Origin: Rickettsiales bacterium
GTDB taxonomy: Bacteria > Pseudomonadota > Alphaproteobacteria > Rs-D84
Direction of reading: 5' to 3'
Length of the DNA stretch: 36,421 nucleotides
NCBI GenBank assembly: GCA_031266915.1
Contig: JAISAB010000015.1
Location: forward strand, 1-36,421
Made by a program: the position numbers and the translations under genes. The notes beneath the pieces were generated by a model, which had not been told where the DNA came from, ran no database searches, and worked only from the letters and a program-made list of their open reading frames with translations. Of the stretch, positions 1 through 8,703 are shown in pieces (the first letter of the stretch is position 1; each line of letters begins with the position of its first letter).

Positions 1-1
1 C

Positions 2-1486
2 TACGTTTACGCCCGCCTCGCTTCCATGCGCGTCGACAGCTGCACTACCCAAGTCAAAGAATGCCTCCAATCCGAAGATCGATGCGGCGCCGATTACACG
101 CAGTGTGTCGGGCTGGATACAGACAGCATCATTCGTATGTGCCCATATGACAAGCTGGTCGGATGCCAGCAGGTATACAGCGCGGCCTCGGGCGAAAAAA
201 GCATCAAGGGCAACGAGGTTTATGACGAACTCTCTCGTATGGTCCAGGGCATTTTCCTGAACATCGACAACAACATGCTGACCGCGTGCCAGACCGCCGC
301 GAACGAGGCTATGGTCAAGGTCTGCGGCGGTACCGAAGACTGCAACGGACTGGCCGTCGATGAAGGCGTGGGCGGCCGCAGCGTGAAGTATCAGGTATGT
401 CCGTACACCGGCAATACATTGGAAAAGACGCAGTGTCGCAATTCGCTGGAAGAATTGACTGATAATCAATTGTTCGGCGTGATGGATATGCAGACCGGCA
501 AGGTAACCGAAGCGCCGTCTCAGTCATTCGCCGGCGCGATTGTGGGCGATATATATTGGTCAAATATAGATGTGAAAGACGACGGAACGCTGACCTCGGC
601 CGAGGAATATGCGACAAAATTGGGGCTGACGGCGGACAGCACCGATGTGGCGGCCGTGCGCGAAGAAGTTGCGCTGCTGACAAAATCAGTCAACAATGCT
701 ATAAAGACAATCGAGGCTGATCCGACCGTTCAGTACTGCATGACAGGGCGCGAGGTTCAGGGCATGAAGATAAAAGAAACGCGCCAGAAAGTAGGCTCCA
801 AGGATAAAGGTGCCGAGCGATTCCCGGAACTGACCAAGCAGATGAGGATGATTATCGCCCAGTACGCGCTGAAGATGGCCAAAGAAAATTACTATGCCAA
901 GTATGATGCGGCGAATGACAAGCTGATGAAGGATTACGTTGAGGTAGGAAAGCGTGCCGCCGCGCGCGACAAAGAATCCGGCGATGCAATAAAGCGCGAA
1001 TGGGGCCGCAGGGCATGCCTGGCGTTGCCCAGCGGAACGGTTTTGCCGATGTCGCCCGAACCGCCGAAAAATGCGTTTGGAAAAATACTATCCACGGTTG
1101 CTATTGTGGGTGCGGCTGTTGCAATTCCGTTTACTGGCGGCGCCAGCGCGTTCGCGATTGCTGGCATAGTCGGGGCCAGCTCTGGTGCGATTATTGCCGG
1201 TGCGGCGGTTGGTGTTGCAGCAATCGGTGTGCTTGGTAATGCCGGCAGCGGCAGCGCAAACGGTAGCGCGGCCAACTCTGTGCCGGCCGAACTGACCGCC
1301 AGCAGCAGCATGAACCAATGGAACTTCAAGCAGGTTGTAAACTCTGTGTACAATTGGGATACGCGCGTGTGCGAAGTGTGTACAAAATCACAGACCTGCG
1401 GCAAGACCAAGAATCCGGTATTTGGCAACAAGTATTGCGGCAACTGGAACGAAGAAACCAATAATTGCGCACCACGCCAGTTCTAA
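2..1486 (+). CDS. Cys-rich glycine-zipper envelope protein, 5' truncated
   Basis: The frame is open from base 2, so the true start lies upstream; the first Met in the window is at 26. I recognise no named family. Near the N-terminus four cysteines are each separated by six residues, ending in a CGADY-x2-C block, and the same pattern occurs in the products at 9906-11531 and 11569-12441. A long Gly/Ala-rich hydrophobic stretch at about residues 353-408 of the 486-residue piece looks like a glycine-zipper membrane hairpin. Four to six further Cys follow at the C-terminus, so at least that part probably lies in an oxidising compartment. A strong terminator follows the stop. Function is unknown; a periplasmic or outer-membrane role is inferred from the relatives, which have signal peptides. 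Confidence 0.75.
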   Translation, partial: YVYARLASMRVDSCTTQVKECLQSEDRCGADYTQCVGLDTDSIIRMCPYDKLVGCQQVYSAASGEKSIKGNEVYDELSRMVQGIFLNIDNNMLTACQTAANEAMVKVCGGTEDCNGLAVDEGVGGRSVKYQVCPYTGNTLEKTQCRNSLEELTDNQLFGVMDMQTGKVTEAPSQSFAGAIVGDIYWSNIDVKDDGTLTSAEEYATKLGLTADSTDVAAVREEVALLTKSVNNAIKTIEADPTVQYCMTGREVQGMKIKETRQKVGSKDKGAERFPELTKQMRMIIAQYALKMAKENYYAKYDAANDKLMKDYVEVGKRAAARDKESGDAIKREWGRRACLALPSGTVLPMSPEPPKNAFGKILSTVAIVGAAVAIPFTGGASAFAIAGIVGASSGAIIAGAAVGVAAIGVLGNAGSGSANGSAANSVPAELTASSSMNQWNFKQVVNSVYNWDTRVCEVCTKSQTCGKTKNPVFGNKYCGNWNEETNNCAPRQF

Positions 1487-1512
1487 AAAAACCGCCCTTT
1501 GGGCGGTTTTTT
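1487..1512 (+). terminator. Rho-independent terminator after the Cys-rich gene
   Basis: ACCGCCC and GGGCGGT pair around a TT-type loop just after the TAA stop. A-tract before and T-tract after make it potentially bidirectional. Confidence 0.9.
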
Positions 1513-1548
1513 AAGGCAGAAGTAATAAATAGCAAAATGTGCGCTGTG

Positions 1549-1685
1549 ATGTCTCCCCCCCTCGGGGGGGAGTACCGTTGCGCCGTAGTCTCGGCGCCGT
1601 GGCGACGGACGAAGGCGGACGGGGAGGGGGAGCCTCCCCCCAGTCACGCTTTGCGTGACAGCCCCCCTCAAAGAGGGTGGCACAA
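1549..1685. repeat. GC-rich palindromic dispersed repeat
   Basis: Blocks of C and G runs alternate with small hairpins, such as AGTCACGC-TTT-GCGTGACA. The stretch GGGGAGGGGGAGC..CCCCCCAGTC followed by a palindrome and CAGCCCCCCTC recurs in the opposite orientation at 32876-32972. It lies between genes and has no credible coding content. The rest of the 1513-1760 gap holds only one heptamer array. Confidence 0.75.
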
Positions 1686-1696
1686 GCGTTAATGAT

Positions 1697-1723
1697 AAAT
1701 AGCAATTAGCAAAGAGCAAATTG
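1697..1723. repeat. Heptamer array (AAATAGC type)
   Basis: Four degenerate 7-bp units run AAATAGC, AATTAGC, AAAGAGC, AAATTGG. The same unit type appears inside coding sequence at 12401-12435 and 20007-20039. Confidence 0.8.
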
Positions 1724-1759
1724 GTTTTTATTTGAAGATACATACCTGAAACTTGAGCG

Positions 1760-1806
1760 TTGATTTTCCTAATCGCTTTTCGTATAATTTCCGCAGAGGA
1801 AAATCA
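1760..1806 (+). promoter_or_regulatory. Sigma70-type promoter of bro-like gene with 10-bp inverted repeat
   Basis: TTGATT (1760-1765) and TATAAT (1783-1788) are 17 bp apart. A perfect inverted repeat, TGATTTTCCT (1761-1770) and AGGAAAATCA (1797-1806), brackets the -10 box and the likely start site; its right arm includes the ribosome binding site. Because one arm is upstream of the start site it cannot form an mRNA hairpin, so a DNA operator is the more likely meaning. Confidence 0.8.
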
Positions 1807-1808
1807 AA

Positions 1809-2660
1809 ATGCCGCAATCGACAGACATCAAACTTTTTGAAGACAGAAATGTTCGCACTCACTGGGACGATATGGCTGAAAAATGGTATTTCTCGGTGGT
1901 CGATGTTGTCAGCATTTTAACGGATTCTGTTAATCCGGGCGCGTATTGGCGGAAACTGAAACAGAGGCTGAAAGAAGAAGGAAATGAAACCGTGACAAAT
2001 TGTCACGGGTTGAAAATGCCTGCGCCCGACGGCAAAATGCGCGAAACCGACGTTGCCGATACGGAACAGGTTCTTCGCGTGATTCAATCAATCCCCAGCA
2101 AGCGCGCAGAACCTTTCAAACTGTGGCTGGCGCGGGTCGGCGCGCAGCGCGTCGATGAAATGATTGACCCGGAATTGGCGATAAATCGCGCAGTGCAAAG
2201 CTATCGTAAAATCGGATACAGTGAAAGTTGGATAAATCAGCGATTAAAATCAATTGAGGTCCGCAAGGCATTAACGGACGAATGGGATAAATCCGGCGTT
2301 CGCAAAGGCAAGGAATATGCCGAACTGACTGATTTAATGAGTCGTATTTGGTCCGGCATGACGACGCGCGAATATAAAAAATTCAAAGGTCTGCGCCAGG
2401 AAAACCTGCGCGATAACATGACCAACACTGAATTGGTTCTGAATATGCTGGCCGAGGTTGCCGCGACGGACGTCTCGGTGTCACGCAATCCAAAAGACTT
2501 TGAAGAAAGCGTCGATGCCGCTGCCGAAGGCGCCAAGGCCGCGCTGGCCGCCCGTCGTCAGATGGAACGCAGCACGGGTAAATCCCCGATAACCCAACTT
2601 AATGCAAAAAGTATTGGTGGCGCGCGACCGAAAAAAATAAACGAAATTAAAAGCGTATAG
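1809..2660 (+). CDS. Bro-N / phage antirepressor-type protein
   Basis: The N-terminal 110 residues match the Bro-N domain as I know it from phage antirepressors and stand-alone bacterial copies: the WYFSVVDVVSILTDS stretch, then YWRKLKQRL, a TNCH-LKM segment, DVADTEQ and the EPFKLWLARVG block. The remainder (WINQRLKSIEVRKALTDEW, SGMTTREYKKFKGL, NLRDNMTNTELVLNMLAE) is the conserved C-terminal half of this full-length family, related to DinD-like proteins. Bro-N domains bind DNA, so a regulatory or stress role is likely, though none is proven for this family. The ATG has a purine-rich AGAGGA site 8 bases upstream and its own promoter. The TAG stop belongs to a heptamer array. It may be a phage or mobile-element relic; no phage genes flank it. 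Confidence 0.9.
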   Translation: MPQSTDIKLFEDRNVRTHWDDMAEKWYFSVVDVVSILTDSVNPGAYWRKLKQRLKEEGNETVTNCHGLKMPAPDGKMRETDVADTEQVLRVIQSIPSKRAEPFKLWLARVGAQRVDEMIDPELAINRAVQSYRKIGYSESWINQRLKSIEVRKALTDEWDKSGVRKGKEYAELTDLMSRIWSGMTTREYKKFKGLRQENLRDNMTNTELVLNMLAEVAATDVSVSRNPKDFEESVDAAAEGAKAALAARRQMERSTGKSPITQLNAKSIGGARPKKINEIKSV

Positions 2661-2735
2661 TCATTAGTCTATAGTCGTTAGTGAATGTGTCGCGCAAAGC
2701 GCGACGGCTTTATTAACTATTGACTGGCGACTATA
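2656..2735. repeat. Inverted pair of heptamer arrays between convergent genes
   Basis: The left arm has units TATAGTC/ATTAGTC/TATAGTC/GTTAGTG. The right arm is its inverted, diverged partner (2712-2735). A GC hairpin GTCGCGC-AAA-GCGCGAC (2689-2705) sits at the tip. The TAG stops of both convergent genes (2658-2660 plus, 2731-2733 minus) lie in the array ends. The same centre (GAATGTGTC, GCG, then TTTATTAAC-like) recurs at 30603-30703. As RNA it would fold into one hairpin in either direction and may end transcription. Confidence 0.85.
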
Positions 2736-3675
2736 TGCTGGTCAAATCCATCAGCACCGTGACGCCCTGGGATTCCCAATCGGCGATGCGGCTGTCGATG
2801 TCCATAATGTTCTTTTCCGCCAGGTAAATCGCCGGCGTCGCGTTATGTTTCGCCGCGGTGGCGATGGCGGTCGCGATTGGCGACGCTTTTTGCTTGCCGG
2901 CCGCAAACCAATCATCGTTGTCCGCAATCCAAAAATCAGAATCGGCATGCGTGGCGATTGCCAATCCGTTCGCGACGACCACATCGCCTTCGACGATATA
3001 ATCATATTTCTTGCTTTCCAGATGCTCTATCAACTGCGTTTTCTGGGCGGTCATGGTTTCCGGTTTTTCTTCATCGTCGTCGGAACCGCCGAAATTGATT
3101 TCCCGGAACACAGGCGCGGCCGGACTTGGCGCGGATTCATCGGTCGCTGAAAAGTCAAAGTTATCCGGTATCGGCAGGCCGCCCTCTATTTCCGGCGTGA
3201 CGGATTCCGCAGACTTTTGCAACGTCGCGTCCGCGTCGTTGAAAACGCCTTTCATGTCGAACGCGGATTCAGTCCTGTTGCCGATGTTTTGGCGCGCGCG
3301 CAGGAATGCGCCGCGCAGCTCGGTCGGGATATCCTGGGGCAGGGGGGCGGCCGGTTCTGGCACTGGTTTTTCTTCCGCCGGTTTGTCTTCTTTTTCTTCG
3401 TCTTTCTTTGATGTGATTTTAAACAAGGGTTTCTTGGTGCGGACGATGACGGTCGTGCTGGCGATATACATCGGAATCGCGGCCAGCAGCAGAATGCCGA
3501 ACGCGAATCCGGCGAAACCATGCAGTCTGGCGTGCAGCAAAACCAACCAATCATGCGGCGAAAACAGATTGAACCCGAACAGCACCCGCAGGACAAAAAA
3601 CATTGCCGCGAAATAACAGACCGTCCAGATGACCGCGTGCCGGTGAGTTTTAAAAAAATTCTTTATCTTTTCCAT
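2731..3675 (-). CDS. Two-TM membrane protein with soluble C-terminal domain
   Basis: I do not recognise the family. Two hydrophobic segments at about residues 12-36 and 44-76 flank a short His/Arg-containing loop. A Lys/Glu/Pro-rich linker (about 85-130) and an acidic disordered stretch follow, then a compact C-terminal domain of about 100 residues from QKTQLIEHLESKKYDY. That domain has alternating beta and helix, ends in VTVLMDLTSI, and includes KQKASPIATAIATAAK. It vaguely recalls restriction-endonuclease-like folds, but I see no confident catalytic set. Translation probably starts at the ATG at 3675. The TAG stop is supplied by a heptamer array. Neighbours give no functional hint. Confidence 0.7.
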   Translation of the reverse strand: MEKIKNFFKTHRHAVIWTVCYFAAMFFVLRVLFGFNLFSPHDWLVLLHARLHGFAGFAFGILLLAAIPMYIASTTVIVRTKKPLFKITSKKDEEKEDKPAEEKPVPEPAAPLPQDIPTELRGAFLRARQNIGNRTESAFDMKGVFNDADATLQKSAESVTPEIEGGLPIPDNFDFSATDESAPSPAAPVFREINFGGSDDDEEKPETMTAQKTQLIEHLESKKYDYIVEGDVVVANGLAIATHADSDFWIADNDDWFAAGKQKASPIATAIATAAKHNATPAIYLAEKNIMDIDSRIADWESQGVTVLMDLTSI

Positions 3676-3723
3676 ATAGTTATATTATGTCAAATAATCA
3701 TATTTGTCAAGTTTTAATATGGG

Positions 3724-3853
3724 TATTGGTTACTAGGTACTTGGTACTAGTTGCTGGTAATTTAGAGTAAACCTGTTACTTGACCAAGTCTGGGGCAAAC
3801 AACAACCCGCCAGTACCCAATACCTAGTACCAAGTACCAAATAACTAGTACCC
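3724..3853. repeat. Inverted pair of heptamer arrays (GGTACTT type)
   Basis: The left arm (3724-3757) reads as 7-bp steps GGTTACT, AGGTACT, TGGTACT, AGTTGCT. The right arm (3810-3853) is the reverse complement type, CCTAGTACCAAGTACC and flanks. Between them lie about 50 bp with no repeat that I recognise. It fills the gap between divergent genes at 3675 and 3919. Confidence 0.85.
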
Positions 3854-3885
3854 ACCAAAAAGTCCTTTCTTTGCACTGCATTTGG

Positions 3886-3913
3886 TGATATAATCAACAC
3901 AGCAGAAAGGGAG
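3886..3913 (+). promoter_or_regulatory. Extended -10 promoter and ribosome binding site
   Basis: TGATATAAT (3886-3894) is an extended -10 box; no good -35 is present. The same TGATATAAT precedes the minus-strand operon at 12441. AAAGGGAG (3906-3913) is well placed for the ATG at 3919. Confidence 0.65.
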
Positions 3914-3918
3914 AAATT

Positions 3919-6150
3919 ATGCACAATTTGTTCAAGTCGATGGGCTTATTGCCGGCAGTATTCTGGGCTTTTTTTGTCATCAGCGGGGCGCATGCCGCCA
4001 CTGGACGCGACGGATATAACGTGAATTATGTCAGCGATACCAGCCGTGCGGGCATGCTTTCGGGCCAGCAACGCATGCCTACGATGCCGACATTGCCGGG
4101 CAACAGCGTCGGAAACATCAGCGTCAGCGTTCCCACCAGCACCAGTACCAGCGGCGGCGGAAATTCCGGGTGCACACCGGGCGCGGCGTGCCCATGTCCG
4201 ACTGGTGCCACCGGTGTTTGCAATGCGGGCGGAACATGCGATTGCCCGGTCAATCCAGGCACTGGATGCGCGGACGGGGGCGTGAAAGATTCTGACTATA
4301 CGGTTGAAAACTGTGTGAACGATGTTTTGGCATGCGTCAATAACGGCGCCTTGCCGGGCGGGTTAAACGATTTATTCAACGAAGATTTGCGCAATGCGAT
4401 TTTCAACGGAATGAGCCTTTGCTATATCCAGGTTGAAAAGTGCGTGACGGACGTCCGCCGCGATTGCCGCAATATTTACAATTCCTCATCGGACGTCTGG
4501 TGGGATTTCAATTCCCGCAAGGTTCAGCCCGAATACTACTCGTTCATTCTGCGCAGGACGGGCTTGACGCCGAACCAAGCGGAAAACACCTGTCTGTTGC
4601 TGGACAGAAATACCTATGGCTCTTCCTTTAACGCGGTGGCGGGCGACAATGGTGTGACTGCCGAATATGACAACCGCGTCGGCGCGTACAACAGCCAAGT
4701 GGGAAATACATTGGTCAAAACCAATCCCCAGGGCGTCGCCATCAACACAAACGGCAAGGTCGACGCCAACCGCGGCCACTATGCGCGCTGGGATGCGACG
4801 ACGGGCGAATGCCTGGTGCGCGTCGCCGCATATAACAAGGATTCGCATATCAAGAACAGCTGGCTGTTCGGCGCGCTGGGCGACGACAAACCTGCAGAGG
4901 TTTGGAAACCGGCCGGGGGGACTTTTTCCTGCAACAAGGATTTGTTCGGATTCTCGCTGTTGAATAACACCAGCACCGTCGCGGTCGTCGGTATCGGCGG
5001 CGGCACGTTGGCCGGCGCCGGTGTCGGCGCAATTGCCGGTCACGGCAAGCGCGAATTCGACTGCGGGCGCGAAGGGCACCTTGAAGAATTGACCAAGCAG
5101 ATTCGCACCGCCGGTCATGTCGGAACGTTGAACGAATTTATTGGCGAAGAGGTTGTCTCGAACAGTGGAAAAGAAATGACGCGCCAACAATGTGAAAAAA
5201 TCAAGAAGTTGTATGATGATTATATACAGGCGAAGTCGGTAGTTGAAACGTATAAGCATTGTTTGTCCGGTGGCAGCGCAGGCGGTGCTTCGGAAACCAC
5301 TTATGACACGTATGGCGTTCATGCCGAGAACTTTTTAGACCAAGCGGGAAATATTGATTTTACAAAAGTCAATGTCGGCGGGCAGTATGTTGAAATACAA
5401 AGTATCGACGATATTGCAGGTTTGAAAGAGTTCATAACAGAAGTTGTAACAGATGTAAAGAATAATGAAGAAGTACCGCCAGAGACACGTTACAAAGCGA
5501 TAACCGTTACATCAAAAACCCCTAAGTCGTCTGCGACATCGACGTCAAACAAGACGGATGCCAACGGTTGCCCGAAATTTCCGTCGCTGAATCAGGCCAG
5601 AATCACCGGCAGCGGTATCTGGGAATGCTCGCCTTTGGATAATAAGTGCGTCTCTGTATCCGATTTAAAAAGGGATGTCGACCGTATAAATTCGGTTATG
5701 GATTCTTTACCGATTATCCGTGAAGGCGAAGATTCAAACATGTTGTCTTCGACATTGATTGGCGCGGGCATTGGCGCCGGCGCGGGCGGATTGGCAACCA
5801 TGATTACGTCATTTGTGGAAAAGAACAACATCAACTGCCGCGTCGGCGATGGTTTGGAAAAAGTCAGCTATGGCAAATCGCACAGCCTGGGCACGCTGAA
5901 GGACTATTATGTGAAGTGGAATCTGCGCCTGCCCGACACGATTATGCCGACCGCGCAGGTTGTCGACTGCACGTCGTGGAAAAGCGCGTGCGGCACGTTG
6001 AAAGACTTGAACCAGTGCGTGAACGCGCAGATTAACTATCGTCCGGTCGGTGCGAACTTTACCACGCTGGTCAGCGGCGCCTGCGCGATTTCCGGCAGCG
6101 TGTGCATCGAAAATCATTCGGTGGCGAGTTCTCAGAACGCGTGCGAATAA
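3919..6150 (+). CDS. Large secreted Cys-rich protein with glycine zippers
   Basis: A signal peptide (about residues 1-26, ending SGAHAA) starts a 743-residue protein of no family I know. A Gly/Pro/Cys module at about residues 93-115 has the pattern C-x5-C-x-C-x6-C-x6-C-x-C. The same module, also ending GTCDC or GGTCDC, lies in the product at 14706-18503, so it is probably a small disulfide knot. Two glycine-zipper segments (about 350-372, GIGGGTLAGAGVGAIAG, and about 613-630, LIGAGIGAGAGG) could insert in or associate with a membrane. Many paired Cys and an N-terminal helical Cys repeat resemble the operon at 6817-12441. Bases around 5160-5560 are more AT-rich and low in Cys than the rest, perhaps a fast-evolving or acquired segment. 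Likely outer-envelope or surface; function unknown. Confidence 0.75.
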   Translation: MHNLFKSMGLLPAVFWAFFVISGAHAATGRDGYNVNYVSDTSRAGMLSGQQRMPTMPTLPGNSVGNISVSVPTSTSTSGGGNSGCTPGAACPCPTGATGVCNAGGTCDCPVNPGTGCADGGVKDSDYTVENCVNDVLACVNNGALPGGLNDLFNEDLRNAIFNGMSLCYIQVEKCVTDVRRDCRNIYNSSSDVWWDFNSRKVQPEYYSFILRRTGLTPNQAENTCLLLDRNTYGSSFNAVAGDNGVTAEYDNRVGAYNSQVGNTLVKTNPQGVAINTNGKVDANRGHYARWDATTGECLVRVAAYNKDSHIKNSWLFGALGDDKPAEVWKPAGGTFSCNKDLFGFSLLNNTSTVAVVGIGGGTLAGAGVGAIAGHGKREFDCGREGHLEELTKQIRTAGHVGTLNEFIGEEVVSNSGKEMTRQQCEKIKKLYDDYIQAKSVVETYKHCLSGGSAGGASETTYDTYGVHAENFLDQAGNIDFTKVNVGGQYVEIQSIDDIAGLKEFITEVVTDVKNNEEVPPETRYKAITVTSKTPKSSATSTSNKTDANGCPKFPSLNQARITGSGIWECSPLDNKCVSVSDLKRDVDRINSVMDSLPIIREGEDSNMLSSTLIGAGIGAGAGGLATMITSFVEKNNINCRVGDGLEKVSYGKSHSLGTLKDYYVKWNLRLPDTIMPTAQVVDCTSWKSACGTLKDLNQCVNAQINYRPVGANFTTLVSGACAISGSVCIENHSVASSQNACE

Positions 6151-6170
6151 ACAAAAGAATAAAGGAAGTA

Positions 6171-6194
6171 GGGGCGCATATTTGCGCTCCTTTT
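6171..6194 (+). terminator. Rho-independent terminator
   Basis: GGGGCGCA-TATT-TGCGCTCC followed by TTTT, 20 bases after the TAA of the 743-aa gene. Confidence 0.8.
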
Positions 6195-6196
6195 CA

Positions 6197-6260
6197 GTTA
6201 CCAATTAACAGAGCACAAATAACAATTGTTAATTAAGAATTAAAAAATAAGAATTAAGAA
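6197..6260. repeat. Heptamer array (AACAGAGCAC / AAGAATT type)
   Basis: Degenerate 7-bp steps TTAACAG, AGCACAA, ATAACAA and then AAGAATT units. It is nearly the same string as the left arm at 24819-24888. A second short array of AAAGAAT units lies at 6481-6518. Confidence 0.75.
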
Positions 6261-6276
6261 TATTATTCCAGAACTT

Positions 6277-6469
6277 GTCATTGCGAGGGGCGTCAGCCCC
6301 GCGGCAATCCAGATATAAAATTGTTCGCTCTGTGCACGAGTCTGATTAACCTGGGTCCCGTGGCTTGACTTACGGGACCCAGGTAGATTATGAGCCCATT
6401 GACGAACTGAAGCTCGGCTTTGCCGCACTTAATTTTTTAACTGGATTGCTTCGCTGCGCTCGCGATGAC
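6277..6469. repeat. GTCATTGCGAG palindromic repeat with nested palindrome
   Basis: The ends GTCATTGCGAGGGGCG..GCAATCCAG and CTGGATTGCTTCGC..CGCGATGAC are inverted relative to each other, the common BIME-like class of many proteobacteria. Nested inside is a 12-bp perfect stem, CCTGGGTCCCGT (6350-6361) and ACGGGACCCAGG (6372-6383), loop 10. Confidence 0.8.
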
Positions 6470-6480
6470 ACGGCGGTGTT

Positions 6481-6518
6481 AATAAAGATTAAAGAATAGA
6501 GAGTAAAGAATAAATAGC
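6481..6518. repeat. Heptamer array (AAAGAAT type)
   Basis: Units AAAGATT, AAAGAAT, AGAGAGT, AAAGAAT, AAATAGC follow each other in strict 7-bp register. Confidence 0.75.
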
Positions 6519-6556
6519 TCGCACAGTAGCAAGCCGCAATTTTTTATCCTTTCACT

Positions 6557-6728
6557 CAACCGACAGGAATGACAAAAACAACAAAGTTGTTTTTGTATAG
6601 GACGAAGTCCGCACTGTCATTCCATTGAAAAACGGAACCGGCCCCGGGTCACCGCTGCCCCCGGCCTTCGCCGGGATGACAAACCTCTTTCAGAGGTTTG
6701 TATAAAAAATATACATTTCTGTCAGTTG
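6557..6728. mobile_element. MITE-like element with CAACTGACAGGAATG-type ends
   Basis: The left end CAACCGACAGGAATGACA and the right end TACATTTCTGTCAGTTG are imperfect terminal inverted repeats. Inside are hairpins AACAAC-AAA-GTTGTT and GACAAACCTC-TTTCA-GAGGTTTGT and a CGCCGGGATGAC block. Right ends of the same kind occur at 24204-24220, 26896-26914 and 34628-34644. The remainder of 6729-6816 holds one GC hairpin (GACCCGGG..CCCGGGGC) and nothing else I can name. Confidence 0.7.
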
Positions 6729-6816
6729 GGCTCATAAATCTTTAATCTTAAACAACCGACCCGGGCGTAATCCCGGGGCAATTTATTTTATTGATGAACA
6801 AAGGTTATTTCAACCA

Positions 6817-8703
6817 TCAACCCGGACAAGAATCTGAATAGAAAGTCAGGTCAACGCGTCTGCATTTGGCGTCACTGGCCTTTTGAAAACCTTTTTCAAC
6901 CGTACATTCCGCGGGACCGACGCCATCGGCCTTGATTGTCGCATTTTTGATGACGGAACCGGACGACTTTAAGAAACTTTCAACGGCCGCCGCACGGTCT
7001 TTGGATAATTTATCATTGTCAAATTTACCATTCTTGCCCTTGGTTCTGTCCGTGTGCCCGACAACGGCAATACAGTATTCCACGTTGTCCAAGGTATCGA
7101 CACCCGCCGCCTTTAATTCTGCGGGCAAATCTTGCGATAGGAATTTGGTAATAGTTTTTTGCGCCTCAGCGGATAGAGTGCTCTGGCCAGAGGCAAATAA
7201 ATTCTCGCTGGGCAGGGAAACCGTTACGATTTCAACCTGCGGATTCACGATGACCGGTTTCTTTTTGCATTCATCCCCATCCGGATAAACATCATCGCCG
7301 GTACATTTGCATTCATTATTGGCATCCGGCTTCATATTAGTCGCGCAGGCGCACGTTTGCGCGGCATCACGCGGGCCCGTTAATTTGCACTCGGATTCAG
7401 CAGCTCCGCAAACGCCGCCCTTGTTCACAGGCAGACTGGTCGGACAGCCGCAATTATCGTTAGTATCATAAACTTGGTTATTCGGGCATTTGGCACATCC
7501 ATTGTCGGAAGAGAACCGTGCATCCGATTCAGTGCATATGCAATTTGGCCAAGTACCGGGCGCTTCGCCGGGACATATGTCTAGCACGGGGGTTTCTTGG
7601 ACCTGGGTTTCCAATTTTTTTACACCCTTGGCCAGCGCGGCATACTTCTGATTAATCTCGGCGGATTTTTCCTTGGCGACAAGCTTGCCGAAAATATTTT
7701 TGCCGTCCTTGTTCGCCGTGTTGATGGCCAGGTTGCCCAGGACGCCCACGCCGATGCCGGCGGCGGCGGTAATCATGCCAGTGTTGGTTTTGCTTTTGGC
7801 GTCGTCTTTCTGCTGGGCCCATGCGGCGGCGTCCGCACTGTTCGAATCGGACAGGGCGCGCGCCAGGCTGGTGTATGCGCCGCCGGTCTTGCCAATCGCG
7901 GCATTGTCGTACAGGCCGCTGTTCGCCTTGTCGATAATGGCCTCGGATTCAATGCCCGCGCGCAGATTCAGTGCAGTTTTCGTTTCTTTCAATTCATTGA
8001 CCAGCGCGACGTATTCGGTGTACAAAGGAATCATGTCGTTTCCGCCCGGCAGCATGACGTCTTTTTCGCCGCCGCGAATGTTCTGACCCGACCCATAATC
8101 GCACTTCATGGTGGCCAGATATGCGGCCATGTCTTGCTCGGCCGCTTTATCGGCGGATTGCTCGGCCATTCCCGACGCCAAGTTCATGCCGCCGATACCG
8201 GTCGCGCCAATCGCCGCCGCGCCCAGCATTTTATTTTCCGTGCTGTTTTCCTTGTCCTTCATGGCCTTGGCGTTGGCTTCCAGCTCTTTGATTTTCGCGG
8301 CGGATTGTTCTTCGGTTAATTCCGGTTCTTTTTTCTTGGGCTTGTCGTCAGATTTTTTGTCTGCTGTCGCGGATTCATTATTCTCATTATTTTCTGCATT
8401 GTCATCAGAGTCAGTCGTTGTGCTGGGATTTGTCGGAGTAGTAGCATCCGTATCGCCGTTTAATTTTGCCGTTTGACCCGCTATGGTTTGTTCTATATCA
8501 TCTTCCGCAGCTTTTGTCGTTTCCAGCGCCAGCGCGTCATTTGCCTTAAGCTGGGTCACCAGCCTTTCGCCGGCGGCTTTTACCGCTGCCTTGTATTCTT
8601 TCACCGCTTTGTCAAACGCGGTGTTGCCGGATTCGTCTGCCGCGAAAACCGCGCCAGACGCGATAACGGAGAATAACAGCAAAAATGCAAACACGCGCGT
8701 CAT
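6817..8703 (-). CDS. Secreted Cys-rich protein with C-terminal OmpA-like domain
   Basis: Signal peptide at residues 1-21 (SGAVFA), then an acidic, Lys/Glu-rich linker and two Gly/Ala membrane-like segments (about 158-180 and 308-328). Cys-x-Cys modules follow at about 375-480. The last 139 residues (from about 490) are an OmpA-family peptidoglycan-binding domain: NLFASGQSTLS, VVGHTDRTKG with the Asp, DKLSKDRAAAVESFL with the Arg, then a GVG segment and RRVDLTF. In this family the Asp and Arg hold the diaminopimelate of peptidoglycan; both are present. Two extra Cys flank the domain end. The start overlaps the previous gene's stop by four bases (ATGA), so translation is probably coupled. It likely anchors the operon's products to the cell wall. 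Confidence 0.85.
   Translation of the reverse strand: MTRVFAFLLLFSVIASGAVFAADESGNTAFDKAVKEYKAAVKAAGERLVTQLKANDALALETTKAAEDDIEQTIAGQTAKLNGDTDATTPTNPSTTTDSDDNAENNENNESATADKKSDDKPKKKEPELTEEQSAAKIKELEANAKAMKDKENSTENKMLGAAAIGATGIGGMNLASGMAEQSADKAAEQDMAAYLATMKCDYGSGQNIRGGEKDVMLPGGNDMIPLYTEYVALVNELKETKTALNLRAGIESEAIIDKANSGLYDNAAIGKTGGAYTSLARALSDSNSADAAAWAQQKDDAKSKTNTGMITAAAGIGVGVLGNLAINTANKDGKNIFGKLVAKEKSAEINQKYAALAKGVKKLETQVQETPVLDICPGEAPGTWPNCICTESDARFSSDNGCAKCPNNQVYDTNDNCGCPTSLPVNKGGVCGAAESECKLTGPRDAAQTCACATNMKPDANNECKCTGDDVYPDGDECKKKPVIVNPQVEIVTVSLPSENLFASGQSTLSAEAQKTITKFLSQDLPAELKAAGVDTLDNVEYCIAVVGHTDRTKGKNGKFDNDKLSKDRAAAVESFLKSSGSVIKNATIKADGVGPAECTVEKGFQKASDAKCRRVDLTFYSDSCPG

Noticed and set aside
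4486-5322. Long minus-strand frame opposite the 743-aa gene
   Set aside because: The plus frame has a promoter, signal peptide and Cys modules; the minus frame has none of these.
7597-8319. Plus-strand frame opposite the OmpA-domain gene
   Set aside because: Shadow of a high-GC gene; the real strand has a signal peptide and a named domain.
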